Source of the DNA: Strongylocentrotus purpuratus
Lineage: Eukaryota > Echinodermata > Echinoidea > Camarodonta > Strongylocentrotidae
Direction: 5' to 3'
NCBI RefSeq assembly: GCF_000002235.5
Contig: NW_022145604.1
Location: forward strand, 28,307,291 to 28,371,290
Length of the DNA: 64,000 bases
The notes below the pieces were generated by a model. It saw only the letters and a list, made by a program, of their open reading frames with translations, made no database searches and was not told the DNA's origin. Within the stretch, counting starts at the first letter, position 1; each line of letters begins with the position of its first letter. The position numbers were made by a program, and so were the translations under genes. This document shows, piece by piece, positions 61,401 to 63,962 of this stretch.

Positions 61401-61515
61401 TGCAATGCTCTACTTGATCCTTGTACAGGAGGTGGGATGTGTATGAATGCTACTGGCCTCATTACCTGTACCTGCCCAAGAGGGTTCAACAAGTACAATG
61501 ATACCCATTGCCAAG
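7327..61515 (+). CDS. Large secreted multidomain protein gene, SVEP1/polydom-like (31 exons, 3' end outside window)
   Basis: Gene-level model joining the exons listed separately. Every junction except exon 3 to 4 restores both the reading frame and a module sequence. Module order: signal peptide, Arg7-Ser-Pro7, half HYR, SEA-like, GCC2/GCC3 x3, EGF x21, pentraxin/LamG, EGF x2, TSP1, sushi, SEA-like, GCC2/GCC3 x4, EGF. Family knowledge: these modules occur in extracellular matrix and cell-adhesion proteins and are abundant in echinoderms and amphioxus. Inference: a secreted or matrix protein acting through protein-protein and calcium-dependent EGF contacts. Introns 9-11 and their neighbours are short, while intron 3 is about 13.4 kb and holds the satellite array. 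No transmembrane segment is seen, but the C-terminus lies outside the window. Two exons need caution: the HYR half and exon 4. Confidence 0.88.
7403..8693 (+). other. Intron 1, AT-rich, no feature seen
   Basis: From GTGAGTTATTG at the donor to the AAAG acceptor. Long T- and A-rich stretches, short incidental ORFs, no terminal repeats or tRNA-like sequence recognised. Confidence 0.6.
8694..8750 (+). CDS. Exon 2: Arg7-Ser-Pro7 linker
   Basis: A 57-nt open segment between an AAAG acceptor and a CCAG|GTAAAT donor, phase 1 on both sides, so it fits between exons 1 and 3 without breaking the frame. It encodes AFWD, seven arginines, Ser, seven prolines, Gly/Asp. The arginines use CGC, CGG, CGA and CGT rather than one repeated codon. 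The basic run just after the signal peptide could be a proprotein-convertase site or a polyanion-binding patch (inference). The acceptor has only a moderate pyrimidine tract, so the exon could be skipped; exon 1 to exon 3 would also join in frame. Confidence 0.5.
8845..9039. mobile_element. Palindromic MITE in intron 2
   Basis: Terminal inverted repeats CTGGGGGGCGTTTCATGAAA and TTTCATGAAACGCCTCCCAG, then ACAATTAGTC(G/A)GTGGTTTTC on each arm. Total 195 bp. No clear target duplication. Confidence 0.85.
9690..9990. repeat. Degenerate minisatellite, about 21-bp unit
   Basis: Loose repeats of a TAGAC-x-x-A-x-TGGG pattern (TAATGGGTAGAC, TATAGACCGAATGGG, AATAGACTTATTGGG, GGTAGACCAAACGG). The ORFs here are incidental. 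Confidence 0.5.
10083..10209 (+). CDS. Exon 3: first half of a HYR (hyalin repeat) domain
   Basis: Encodes [15 protein letters not shown], then [18 protein letters not shown], which matches the opening of HYR domains (D-x-x-x-P-x-x-x-x-C-P and W-x-x-P-x-A-x-D-N-S-G). Acceptor CTGAAACAG, donor GTATGT; phase 1 in, phase 2 out. HYR is an immunoglobulin-fold adhesion module of about 80 residues, so only about half is present. The expected second half (a G-T-T-x-V-x-Y-x-A-x-D motif and the second Cys) is not found in any frame before the N gap. Confidence 0.8.
10454..10575. repeat. Tandem repeat, about 26-31 bp unit
   Basis: Four to five units of GTCCCCATAGCCCGGTATAT with a variable ATCAAT spacer, in intron 3 just after the HYR half-exon. 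Confidence 0.85.
10660..11720. repeat. Degenerate GGGGCACTT minisatellite
   Basis: About 1 kb with dozens of variants of AAAAGGGGCACTTAT at irregular spacing of about 25-40 bp. Unit order and length are highly eroded. The Cys/Pro/Phe-rich minus-strand ORFs are by-products. Confidence 0.8.
11806..11955 (-). mobile_element. Partial copy of the G/C-homopolymer element
   Basis: Opens with AGTGGCGGATCCAGGGGAGG and contains TGGCGCTCAAATTTTC and CAGTGCTCACTAC, the reverse of segments in 2300-2662. The other end is lost. Confidence 0.6.
12103..13490. repeat. Flanked tandem repeat block
   Basis: Flanks of about 230-280 bp repeat directly (AAGGTCGCCACGTAGATCCT at 12104 and 13262; CAGCATGGATAAAGA at about 12340 and 13442). 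Between them lie about five degenerate units holding ACAGAGAATGGGACTAG, GGGGAGAAGGGGGAGGGCAT and ATGTTACCTCCTTGGTT. Several G and C homopolymers. Confidence 0.75.
14106..17716. repeat. Higher-order repeat block A (six units)
   Basis: Repeated at 17717 to about 21320 with a period of 3,611 bp. Unit-specific variants recur in the same order: GTACAGGACGGTCGGAC at 14549 and 18160; TATTGTCGGAAAG at 15069 and 18680; CTTATTATAACGTAGGCAAT at 15901 and 19512; GGGCCTCGAGAAG at 16133 and 19740; AAAGCCAGTATTAG at 14124 and 17735. Confidence 0.88.
14431..14505 (-). mobile_element. tRNA-like SINE head (one of about 16 in the array)
   Basis: On the minus strand TGGCTTTTCAAGATTGGTAG resembles a pol III A box and GAGTTCGAACC a B box, spaced as in tRNA. 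The T stem does not pair well, so it is not a functional tRNA. Downstream on the same strand the unit ends with a TAAAGCGCT...GCGCTATATAA tail, as in tRNA-derived SINEs. Equivalent heads lie near 13835, 15035, 15645, 16245, 16845, 17445, 18045, 18645, 19250, 19855, 20450, 21050, 21645, 22235 and 22840. Confidence 0.7.
17717..21320. repeat. Higher-order repeat block B (six units)
   Basis: A copy of block A. It is nearly identical over its first half; after about 19600 it gains scattered one- or two-base losses (AACCGGTCATAG for AACCCGGTCATAG, TTCGAAACGGG for TTCGAACTCGGG), more frequent toward the gap. Confidence 0.85.
23032..23531. other. Assembly gap, 500 N
   Basis: Exactly 500 undetermined bases, probably a placeholder length. 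The satellite array runs into its left edge and unique intron sequence resumes at the right. The missing second half of the HYR domain could lie here. Confidence 0.99.
23618..23868 (+). CDS. Exon 4: SEA-like module, frame disturbed twice
   Basis: Starts after TTTCCTTCAG and ends at TGTG|GTAAGA. It begins [20 protein letters not shown] and finishes [15 protein letters not shown] in the same frame, but a TAG at 23688 interrupts, and the middle part ([20 protein letters not shown] to NYELVEL) reads in a shifted frame. One missing base near 23687 and one extra base near 23822 would restore a continuous module whose last Cys joins exon 5 as C-V-P-C. The alternating hydrophobic N-terminal strand, acidic helix and terminal C-x-x-C resemble the module that precedes GCC2/GCC3 repeats in invertebrate SVEP1-like proteins. 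Since the N gap ends only 87 bp upstream, assembly error is likelier than pseudogenisation. Confidence 0.65.
24306..24475. mobile_element. Small palindromic element in intron 4
   Basis: GTTGAAAGATTAACGTT faces AACGTTAATCTTTCAAC, with a third copy (ACATTAATCTTTCAAC) at the right end. Looks like a nested MITE. Confidence 0.65.
25459..25620 (+). CDS. Exon 5: GCC2/GCC3 (ephrin-receptor-like) module 1
   Basis: 162 nt, phase 1-1. Encodes [38 protein letters not shown] and [16 protein letters not shown]. The C-x-x-G-x-Y, C-x-x-C, G-T-Y-Q-x-x-x-x-x-x-C-x-x-C-P-x-G pattern is diagnostic of the GCC2/GCC3 family, a small disulfide-rich extracellular module. Acceptor ATTATGTAG, donor GTACGA. Confidence 0.88.
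25936..26812. mobile_element. Long palindromic foldback element, about 880 bp
   Basis: Arms of about 400 bp meet near 26360-26400 (GGCCATGCATTATGG). Ends are AATAATTATTTTTACTCCAA and TTGAGGTAAAAATAATTATG. Matched pairs include CAACTAGGGGATCTACG with CGTAGGTCCCCTAGTTG, and GGGTACGCGGCCGCCCC with GGGGCGGCCGTGTACCC. No transposase frame. A truncated relative is at 4388-4935. Confidence 0.88.
27061..27222 (+). CDS. Exon 6: GCC2/GCC3 module 2
   Basis: 162 nt, phase 1-1, the same length as exons 5 and 7. Encodes [36 protein letters not shown] and [14 protein letters not shown], with the full cysteine spacing of GCC2/GCC3. Donor GTAAGT is strong; acceptor CACATCAAG is weak in pyrimidines. Confidence 0.87.
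28130..29075. repeat. Tandem repeat, about 204-bp unit, five copies
   Basis: Units begin near 28191, 28401, 28593, 28806 and 29006 with variants of TCGAATTAGAGTCGATGAAG, followed by TCTCAAAATTTGATGAAA, GCTTCTGTGCTTTGC and a CCCCCTGCACCCA segment. Lies in intron 6. Confidence 0.85.
29427..29793. mobile_element. TTAA-flanked MITE (family 1), 367 bp
   Basis: Terminal inverted repeats AGGTAAAGACCAGT and ACTGGTCTTTACCT, flanked by TTAA on both sides (29423-29426, 29794-29797). TTAA duplication is characteristic of piggyBac-type insertion. Internal sequence is shared with 54856-55257. Confidence 0.85.
29957..30118 (+). CDS. Exon 7: GCC2/GCC3 module 3
   Basis: 162 nt, phase 1-1. Encodes [36 protein letters not shown], then [16 protein letters not shown]. 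Acceptor CATTGTGCAG, donor GTAAGG. Equal exon lengths and conserved spacing in exons 5-7 indicate tandem exon duplication. The last Cys-Val joins the next exon as V-D-I-D-E-C, the start of a calcium-binding EGF module. Confidence 0.88.
30119..33456. other. Intron 7 with divergent tandem repeats
   Basis: Two clusters, 30955-31290 and 32758-33175, contain about 160-bp units with GGATTTCTTTCAAATTTT, GGTGTATCTTGGTATAATCT and TTTTGGTGATGCTGCC. An element edge at about 31665 (CTGCCAACCTTTGGA) resembles the 62092 element. No coding exon was found between exons 7 and 8, and none is needed for the frame. Confidence 0.65.
33457..33666 (+). CDS. Exon 8: EGF-like modules 1 and most of 2
   Basis: 210 nt, phase 1-1. 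Starts [16 protein letters not shown], the calcium-binding EGF consensus (D-I-D-E-C), continues through [12 protein letters not shown] and [14 protein letters not shown], and stops inside the second module at CMCAPGYTG; its sixth Cys comes from exon 9 (SLCEEQ). Acceptor TTTACAG, donor GTATAC. Confidence 0.9.
33940..34490. mobile_element. Nested hairpin element in intron 8
   Basis: A hairpin at 33958-34085 pairs CAAACTATAACTTCC with GGAAGTGATAGTTTG; another at about 34305-34375 pairs GCACTGTGTAGAT with ATCTACACAGTGC; an outer pair TTATATTCCACAT (34101) and ATGTGGAATATAA (34468). Boundaries uncertain. Confidence 0.55.
34600..35301 (+). CDS. Exon 9: six EGF-like modules (longest exon)
   Basis: 702 nt, 234 codons, phase 1-1. 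Opens with [10 protein letters not shown], closing module 2, and carries modules 3-8 starting at [40 protein letters not shown] and NFCQPDPC; the last ends at CPDGFTG and is closed by exon 10. Most have the C-x-N-G-x-x-C core and G-[FY]-x-G end, as in Notch and fibropellin EGF repeats. Six modules fused on one exon suggests intron loss or retrocopying between modules. Acceptor TGTTGACAG, donor GTAAGT. Confidence 0.93.
35459..35689 (+). CDS. Exon 10: EGF-like modules 9 and most of 10
   Basis: 231 nt, phase 1-1. [11 protein letters not shown] closes module 8; module 9 is [14 protein letters not shown] to GYTGERC; module 10 starts [15 protein letters not shown] and is closed in exon 11. Acceptor is a run of T followed by AAAG; donor GTGATT is weak. 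Confidence 0.9.
36228..36381 (+). CDS. Exon 11: EGF-like module 11, start of 12
   Basis: 154 nt, phase 1 in, phase 2 out. [15 protein letters not shown] through GFEGIHC forms a complete module; DECASE begins the next one and is completed as DECASEPCEHGTC by exon 12. Acceptor TAAACAACAG, donor GTAAGC. This is the first of several exons that split EGF modules internally rather than at the sixth Cys. Confidence 0.9.
37023..37128. mobile_element. TTAA-flanked short MITE (family 1 derivative), 106 bp
   Basis: GATAAAGTTGAGTTCTGG at left, CCAGAACTCAACCTTCTC at right, TTAA on both sides (37019-37022, 37129-37132). The terminal sequence matches the 54856 element; most of the interior is deleted. Confidence 0.8.
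37457..37612 (+). CDS. Exon 12: EGF-like modules 12 and 13
   Basis: 156 nt, phase 2-2. Encodes [16 protein letters not shown] to GYTGHTC, then [20 protein letters not shown], split before the fifth Cys and continued in exon 13 (FSCLCAPGF). Acceptor TCTTAAATAG, donor GTAATC. Confidence 0.88.
37807..38086 (+). CDS. Exon 13: EGF-like modules 13-15
   Basis: 280 nt, phase 2 in, phase 0 out. [12 protein letters not shown] closes module 13; [16 protein letters not shown] to GFTGLKC is module 14, with an unusual Y-V-R insert between the second and third Cys; [16 protein letters not shown] to GFTGNLCE is module 15. Acceptor CTACACTGTAG, donor GTAAGT. The following intron of 3.87 kb is almost filled by a transposon-like unit. 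Confidence 0.9.
38281..41819. mobile_element. Harbinger-like non-autonomous element, 3.54 kb
   Basis: Perfect 18-bp terminal inverted repeats, GGCGCCTTGGATTAATTC and GAATTAATCCAAGGCGCC, flanked by TTA on both sides (38278-38280, 41820-41822). A TTA or TAA 3-bp duplication is the mark of PIF/Harbinger insertion (established knowledge). No transposase or Myb-like frame is visible; the interior holds C runs, a (GA)n tract and a direct repeat (AAACAGGT(C)...AAACAACCCTTTTAA at about 40274 and 41482). It fills most of intron 13. Confidence 0.8.
40071..40206 (+). repeat. (GA)n microsatellite
   Basis: About 135 bp of GAGA with interruptions by CAGA and AAGA, inside the 3.54-kb element. The Arg/Glu and Leu/Ser ORFs here are by-products. 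Confidence 0.95.
41957..42244 (+). CDS. Exon 14: EGF-like modules 16, 17 and half of 18
   Basis: 288 nt, phase 0-0. [17 protein letters not shown] to [20 protein letters not shown] to GFTGPSC, then [17 protein letters not shown], which is split in mid-module and finished by exon 15 (WDSYRCIC). Acceptor TTTAAAAG, donor GTATAA. The frame joins cleanly across the large upstream intron, so no exon appears to be missing there. Confidence 0.9.
42666..42810 (+). CDS. Exon 15: EGF-like modules 18 and 19
   Basis: 145 nt, phase 0 in, phase 1 out. [17 protein letters not shown] ends module 18; [14 protein letters not shown] to YTCACSSG begins module 19, closed by FTGNFC in exon 16. Acceptor TTAATATAG, donor GTTAGT, a less common but accepted variant. 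Confidence 0.87.
43278..43398 (+). CDS. Exon 16: EGF-like modules 19 (end) and 20
   Basis: 121 nt, phase 1 in, phase 2 out. [18 protein letters not shown], then [16 protein letters not shown] and AEGYR. Module 20 is closed by GTNC in exon 17. Acceptor TCTTTGAAG, donor GTAAGA. Confidence 0.88.
43728..43861 (+). CDS. Exon 17: EGF-like module 21
   Basis: 134 nt, phase 2 in, phase 1 out. [44 protein letters not shown]. This is the last EGF module before the pentraxin-like fold. Acceptor TATATTTCAG is strong, donor GTACTA weaker. Confidence 0.9.
44189..44399 (+). CDS. Exon 18: pentraxin/laminin-G-like fold, part 1
   Basis: 211 nt, phase 1 in, phase 2 out. Encodes [18 protein letters not shown] then [12 protein letters not shown] and [18 protein letters not shown]. 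The V-S-L-W-V-K strand and spacing match the N-terminal beta-sandwich strands of pentraxin/concanavalin-like domains. Acceptor TATTCCCCAG, donor GG|GTGAGT. Confidence 0.82.
44781..45357. mobile_element. TTAA-flanked MITE (family 2), 577 bp
   Basis: CCACTTGACTGC near the left end and GCAGTCAAGTGG at the right end, with TTAA outside both (44777-44780, 45358-45361). Contains CCAACATCCATTAATGGGAT and TCATCACCAGATCTTTCA, found reversed in the relative at 54524. Lies in intron 18. Confidence 0.82.
45534..45730 (+). CDS. Exon 19: pentraxin/laminin-G-like fold, part 2
   Basis: 197 nt, phase 2 in, phase 1 out. [20 protein letters not shown] is the hallmark D-G-x-W-H-H-V segment of LamG/pentraxin domains, followed by [12 protein letters not shown] and a central strand [11 protein letters not shown]. 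Cys in exon 18 and Cys in TICDG could form the domain disulfide. Acceptor TTTTTTTCCAG, donor GTATGA. Confidence 0.85.
45731..47146. other. Intron 19 with dispersed repeat and SINE tail
   Basis: 45770-46380 shares AGCCAATGAACTGATTAGAT, GCAAAAATAGCTTGTGA and CTCTATGGC(A/G)GAGGCATCAT with 60318-60830. A SINE-tail-like AAAGCGCTTAC...TAAGCGCTATAA segment lies at 45975-46010. No exon found. Confidence 0.65.
47147..47320 (+). CDS. Exon 20: pentraxin/laminin-G-like fold, part 3
   Basis: 174 nt, phase 1-1. [20 protein letters not shown] matches the closing pentraxin strand and helix (G-x-I-x-x-x-x-V-W). It is followed by [18 protein letters not shown] and a C-terminal Cys. Acceptor TTGTTTGTAG, donor GTAAGG. 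Together exons 18-20 give about 194 residues, the expected size for the fold. Confidence 0.85.
47742..47978 (+). CDS. Exon 21: EGF-like modules 22 and 23
   Basis: 237 nt, phase 1-1. [17 protein letters not shown] to EGINC is a calcium-binding type module; [14 protein letters not shown] to RFLGEFC is the second. Acceptor GATTTGTTGTAG; donor GTAAGT after ATT A. Confidence 0.92.
48738..48908 (+). CDS. Exon 22: thrombospondin type 1 module
   Basis: 171 nt, phase 1-1. Encodes [32 protein letters not shown] and PCNIQECPG. The W-x-x-W-x-x-W-S-x-C-S-x-x-C and R-x-C features define a TSP1 repeat; the tryptophan ladder offers C-mannosylation sites (family knowledge). Acceptor CTTTCTTCAG, donor GTACCT. 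Confidence 0.94.
49203..49409 (+). CDS. Exon 23: sushi (CCP)-like module
   Basis: 207 nt, phase 1-1. [49 protein letters not shown] and LPPCRG fit a CCP module: Cys at start, G-F segment, W before a last Cys. The tail R-A-S-L-P-P-C matches the usual x-L-P-x-C ending. Acceptor TATTTTAAAG, donor GTAAGT. Confidence 0.83.
50165..50245 (-). mobile_element. tRNA-derived SINE head
   Basis: On the minus strand TTGTGGTACAGTGGTTCTTT resembles an A box and GAGGGTTCGCATCCCAGCCC a B box. Immediately right on the plus strand, ATAAGCGCTATATAAAAGCT with (ATT)n looks like a SINE 3' tail, so two SINE fragments may abut. Confidence 0.55.
50451..50617 (+). CDS. Exon 24: second SEA-like region, part 1
   Basis: 167 nt, phase 1 in, phase 0 out. 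[18 protein letters not shown], then [18 protein letters not shown] and [13 protein letters not shown] beta strand, helix and paired cysteines follow the sushi module directly. I do not recognise a named Pfam-level domain with certainty; position and style match the region that precedes GCC2/GCC3 arrays in related invertebrate proteins. Confidence 0.78.
50764..50896. mobile_element. MITE, relative of 4152-4320
   Basis: AGGGCCCCGTCTTAAAAAGG at left and ATCAACTCTTTATAGGAAAG at right, with TTGCGATTGATCC-type internal repeats and GCAGTCTCCCATTTCTTATG shared with the earlier copy. Confidence 0.7.
51351..52330 (-). mobile_element. Penelope-like element fragment with inverted terminal arms
   Basis: The minus strand at about 52125-51590 encodes [15 protein letters not shown], then [36 protein letters not shown] and later [18 protein letters not shown]. 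This is the linker plus GIY-YIG-type endonuclease typical of the C-terminus of Penelope-like elements. A stop after HQPD (TGG to TGA) shows decay; the reverse transcriptase part is absent. Arms 51351-51530 and 52140-52330 are inverted copies (ATTGATCAAATTTTTTGACC), and a 12-bp ATGAATAAGGAT occurs outside each side (51338, 52362). Confidence 0.85.
52648..52729 (+). CDS. Exon 25: second SEA-like region, part 2 with basic site
   Basis: 82 nt, phase 0 in, phase 1 out. [20 protein letters not shown] then FNIDFSN. The S-K-K-R-S stretch is a possible dibasic proprotein cleavage site (inference). The T-I-S-F-N-I-D-F strand resembles the I-V-I-G-F-N-V-E strand opening exon 4. Acceptor TTAATTAAG, donor GTGAGC. 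Confidence 0.78.
53386..53945. mobile_element. TTAA-flanked MITE (family 3), 560 bp
   Basis: Perfect 16-bp terminal inverted repeats CCCTTACTGTACTGGG and CCCAGTACAGTAAGGG with TTAA outside each (53382-53385, 53946-53949). The CCC start with a TTAA target is the piggyBac pattern. Subterminal G and C homopolymers face each other. Confidence 0.9.
54132..54308 (+). CDS. Exon 26: second SEA-like region, part 3
   Basis: 177 nt, phase 1-1. [20 protein letters not shown], then [17 protein letters not shown] and [15 protein letters not shown]. The R-x-x-N-G-S-F-S-L-x-V-D-G segment corresponds in position to [13 protein letters not shown] of exon 4. The final C joins exon 27 as C-V-V-C-P-A-G. Acceptor TTTCCCCTTAG, donor GTAGGT. 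Confidence 0.8.
54524..54851. mobile_element. TTAA-flanked MITE (family 2), 328 bp
   Basis: Left end CCACTTGACTGC, right end CTGTCAAGTTG, with TTAA on both sides (54520-54523, 54852-54855). An internally deleted relative of 44781-45357. Its right TTAA is also the left TTAA of the next element. Confidence 0.8.
54856..55257. mobile_element. Family 1 MITE copy abutting family 2
   Basis: Starts AGAGAAGGTTGAGT after TTAA and ends CCAGAACTCAACTTCATCTT without an intact TTAA. Shares GGGCCAAATTTCTTATC and TTTCTTTCACAAT with 29427-29793. Confidence 0.75.
55338..55511 (+). CDS. Exon 27: GCC2/GCC3 module 4
   Basis: 174 nt, phase 1-1. [40 protein letters not shown] and [18 protein letters not shown]. 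Acceptor CCCCCAATAG, donor GTAGGT. It starts the second GCC2/GCC3 block, right after the second SEA-like region, repeating the order seen in exons 4-5. Confidence 0.88.
55512..57281. other. Intron 27, includes unassigned repeat-like DNA
   Basis: 55660-56640 is relatively GC-rich with broken frames on both strands and may be a decayed transposon, but I cannot assign it. A C run lies near 56181. The Penelope fragment at 57060-57190 is listed separately. Confidence 0.5.
57060..57190 (+). mobile_element. Penelope-like reverse transcriptase N-terminal scrap
   Basis: Encodes [20 protein letters not shown] then [10 protein letters not shown] and ESQLNK. The L-x-x-D-x-x-I-x-I-x-x-A-D-K-G-x-x-x-V-V pattern is typical of the start of the Penelope RT domain. 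Only about 40 residues remain. Confidence 0.5.
57282..57455 (+). CDS. Exon 28: GCC2/GCC3 module 5
   Basis: 174 nt, phase 1-1. [56 protein letters not shown]. Acceptor ATTCCATATAG, donor GTAAGT. An N-x-T sequon (NTT) lies before the third Cys. Confidence 0.9.
58287..58463 (+). CDS. Exon 29: GCC2/GCC3 module 6
   Basis: 177 nt, phase 1-1. [37 protein letters not shown] and [18 protein letters not shown]. Acceptor is a T-rich run ending TTTTAG; donor GTAAGG. Confidence 0.88.
58728..58808 (+). repeat. (CTA)n/(CTG)n microsatellite
   Basis: Impure TACTACTAC and GCTGCTGCTACTAC repeats about 75 bp upstream of exon 30. Confidence 0.85.
58884..59045 (+). CDS. Exon 30: GCC2/GCC3 module 7
   Basis: 162 nt, phase 1-1. 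[37 protein letters not shown] and [16 protein letters not shown]. Acceptor GGTTATGTAG, donor GTATAA. The 3' third of this exon and its intron flank are tandemly duplicated just downstream. Confidence 0.87.
59168..59346 (+). pseudogene. Tandem copy of exon 30 3' end, decayed
   Basis: A 177-bp tandem duplication: 58991-59167 (end of exon 30 plus intron) is repeated at 59168-59346. The copied exon part keeps [18 protein letters not shown] coding and the GTATAA donor position, but the codon for the last Cys has become TGA, and the copy has no acceptor of its own. It is therefore intronic debris. Confidence 0.75.
59546..60169. mobile_element. TTAA-flanked MITE (family 4), 624 bp
   Basis: Left CACTTATAAGGCCGCG, right CGGCCTTTTTAGGG, with TTAA on both sides (59542-59545, 60170-60173). 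The terminal repeats are imperfect (C-x-C-T-x-A-x-AAGGCCG). Confidence 0.75.
60318..60830. repeat. Dispersed repeat with TGCCTCCGGC-like ends
   Basis: TATGCCTCCAGAATGAAGTA near the left end and CTATGGCGGAGGCATCAT near the right. Internal units AGCCAATGAACTGATTAGAT recur twice (60469, 60620). Related copy at 45770-46380. Confidence 0.65.
61384..61515 (+). CDS. Exon 31: EGF-like module 24 (last exon seen)
   Basis: 132 nt, phase 1-1. [44 protein letters not shown]. Six cysteines with EGF spacing. Acceptor TTTGCTTTTAG, donor GTAAGC. It exits in phase 1 and no later exon was found up to 64000, so the gene continues beyond the window. Confidence 0.83.
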
Positions 61516-62091
61516 GTAAGCAAGACATCATGCATCTTCAGTTTGATCTTTCATTCTCTCTCTCTATATCCTGACTTATGGATCCTGCTGAGTATCGTCG
61601 TAGAAGTAGAAGTATATACATTCAATTCAATTCATTTATTCACTCAATTTAAAAACGGATACCGGTACACGAAATTGTGTATGAACTCATGTATGACAAA
61701 TATAAAAAGATAGGCATAGTAAAATCATGAGTTGAAAGCACAAGTAACATAAATTGAGTGGGGATCAGATTAAAGATCTATAATAAAGATATTATGAATT
61801 CGACCCCATATTGTGATGTATAAATTGCATTGAATATTGTTTCATGAACAACAAGAGGGAGAAACAAGAGAGAAAGACAGAGACAGACAGAGAGGGAGAG
61901 AAAGATAAGATGAGAAATAAAGTCAATACATAGATGGAAATTAGACCCAAGCATGTTTAATATATAAGAGATACAAGTATTAGTTCGCAATGCATCCAAA
62001 TCTATACACGTTTGCCCAGTGACAAGCCATCACATCGACCTGCTACAACAAACGGCACCCGATAGCCAGAACGCAAAACGCACACATTGCC

Positions 62092-62391
62092 CAGACCTGC
62101 CAACCTCTGGAGTTCAAAAACTGTATTCTTTAATCCCAAAAGTTGTATTCTTAAAAATAAACATGGACTGTTACGCAAATCAATGCCTCTTATAGTTCCT
62201 ATTGCTGATGTGAGATGCTTGTAGGATACTTTACAGGACAGAATGGGAATTTTGCCCTTGAAAATGGCACACACACAATTTTTTTTTTTAATAATTTTTT
62301 TAATCGTATTTTATTGGGGAAAATCGTACTGTCGTATTCGATTCTAAAAATCGTACAAAAACGACTAAATCTTACTGGTTGGCAGGTCTGA
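62092..62391. mobile_element. 300-bp inverted-repeat element with 6-bp target duplication
   Basis: Ends CAGACCTGCCAACC and GGTTGGCAGGTCTG, flanked by ATTGCC on both sides (62086-62091, 62392-62397). No coding capacity. Superfamily not assigned. Confidence 0.85.
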
Positions 62392-62970
62392 TTGCCCCCT
62401 GCTAGGTCGAACAAACCTTATGGCTTGCCCAACCCAACAACAAGCAATGCATGCATGCGCACTCCGACCACCGAAACCCCATCCACTGCAACAGGCAAAT
62501 GCAATAGCCTGTCACTATATAGGTACGCTCAAAAAAGGAAGACAGGGCTAGATTTGCGCTTTGTTGTATAAACCAAAAGATATGCCAGTTGAGTAACCTG
62601 AAAGCAGAATAAAAAAATCATCCTCATAGTATACATGTCTAAAACACACAAAATGTACTGCAATAAATCAGCATGCATTTATCCTGTAATGTATAATACA
62701 AACCCTTAAATTGCAATCCTTTAGAATTCTCAACTCTATATCCAAAAGGCCTAAACCCCCATTAATCTCTATGTCAAATTAACATATCTTGACAGAAATA
62801 CTGCTCTCGTAAAAAAAAACAGTAACCAAAGTCCTCAGCCTAGATAAATTCCTAGTCAAGACTACCTTTAAAGTGACTCGGTAACATTGTTGAAGGTTGA
62901 TGACAAAAATTGCTTAATTTTTGTATAAAATGTTACTTACTACATTCCTTCTACTATATAACCCTCTGAC

Positions 62971-63678
62971 ATGCAAAAAATCCTGAACAAATTCTCAAAC
63001 CACAAAGATATCAAGAAAATTGAATCTTTCACCATTTCATTAAACGGCAATTTGATCAAAAGAGTTCAATTCACCAAATGCTTAGGACTTTTGATAGATG
63101 AAGAATTGAAATGGTCTAAACAAATCGAAAACGTAAGTAAACTTACCCAGAAAAACATTAGCATGATAAAGAGAGCAAAGAGTTTTTTGCCTCAAAAATC
63201 CTTAAAGTTACTTTATAACAGTCTAGTGTTGCCACGATTAGATTACTGCTCTGTTGTATGGTCGAACCGATTTCATTCTCATACAACTAAGCTGCAAAAA
63301 ATTCAAAAGAGGGCCGCAAGAATAATATTGAACAAGACATATGACACACCGTCGGCTGATTTGTTCGCAAGTCTTAAATGGATGACACTAGACAAGCGGT
63401 TTGAGTTAAGTCGCGTTATGATGATATATAAATGCGTTCATAACTTAGCACCCTCTTACCTTCAGGTAGGCTTAATCAATCCTAATGATGTACATGAGCA
63501 TCATACAAGGCAAATAGACAGTGGATGTTTACGTGTGCCTAGATTTCACACTGATTGTTATAAGTGTAGCCCAATTGTTTCTTCCATATTTGAATGGAAT
63601 AAGCTAGATAATTCGTTGAGAACGGCTTCCTCTGTCAATTCATTTAAGAGATTGTTTAAACAAAGTTGTAATTTGTGA
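62971..63678 (+). mobile_element. Non-LTR retrotransposon reverse transcriptase, C-terminal part
   Basis: 235 codons, uninterrupted: FTKCLGLLIDEELKW, then LLYNSLVLPRLDYCSVVW, LQKIQKRAARIIL, RVMMIYKCVHNLAPSYL, HHTRQIDSGCLRVPR and WNKLDNSLRTASSVNSFK. These are the thumb and tail motifs of CR1/Jockey-type LINE ORF2. The catalytic F-A-D-D palm and endonuclease are absent, consistent with 5' truncation during insertion. The open frame suggests a young copy. Confidence 0.9.
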
Positions 63679-63962
63679 ATGGCTCAGCCGTACATACACT
63701 ACGTGCATGTTCTGTAATATTTACATGTCTTATTCACATAATTGCGACTTAATTAATATTTTCCTATTGACATTACTGCTTACTAGGTTAATGATATATG
63801 TTAATTTTGCAAACGAGTATTATTGTTGTAACTGTTCTGTATAAATGTTATAAACGATGTAAATATGTTCATTCAGGGCCCCATGGAAGACCACTACTTG
63901 CTGGTGAATGGGCTACCCTGTCAAAAGATCAGAAATAAATAAATAAATAAAATAAATAAATA
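63679..63962 (+). mobile_element. LINE 3' UTR with (AATA)n tail
   Basis: Follows the stop codon of the RT frame. Ends GGGCCCCATGGAAGACCACT, CTGGTGAATGGGCTACCCTG, then AAATAAATAAATAAAATAA, a tandem tail as used by CR1/L2-type elements instead of plain poly-A. Confidence 0.8.
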
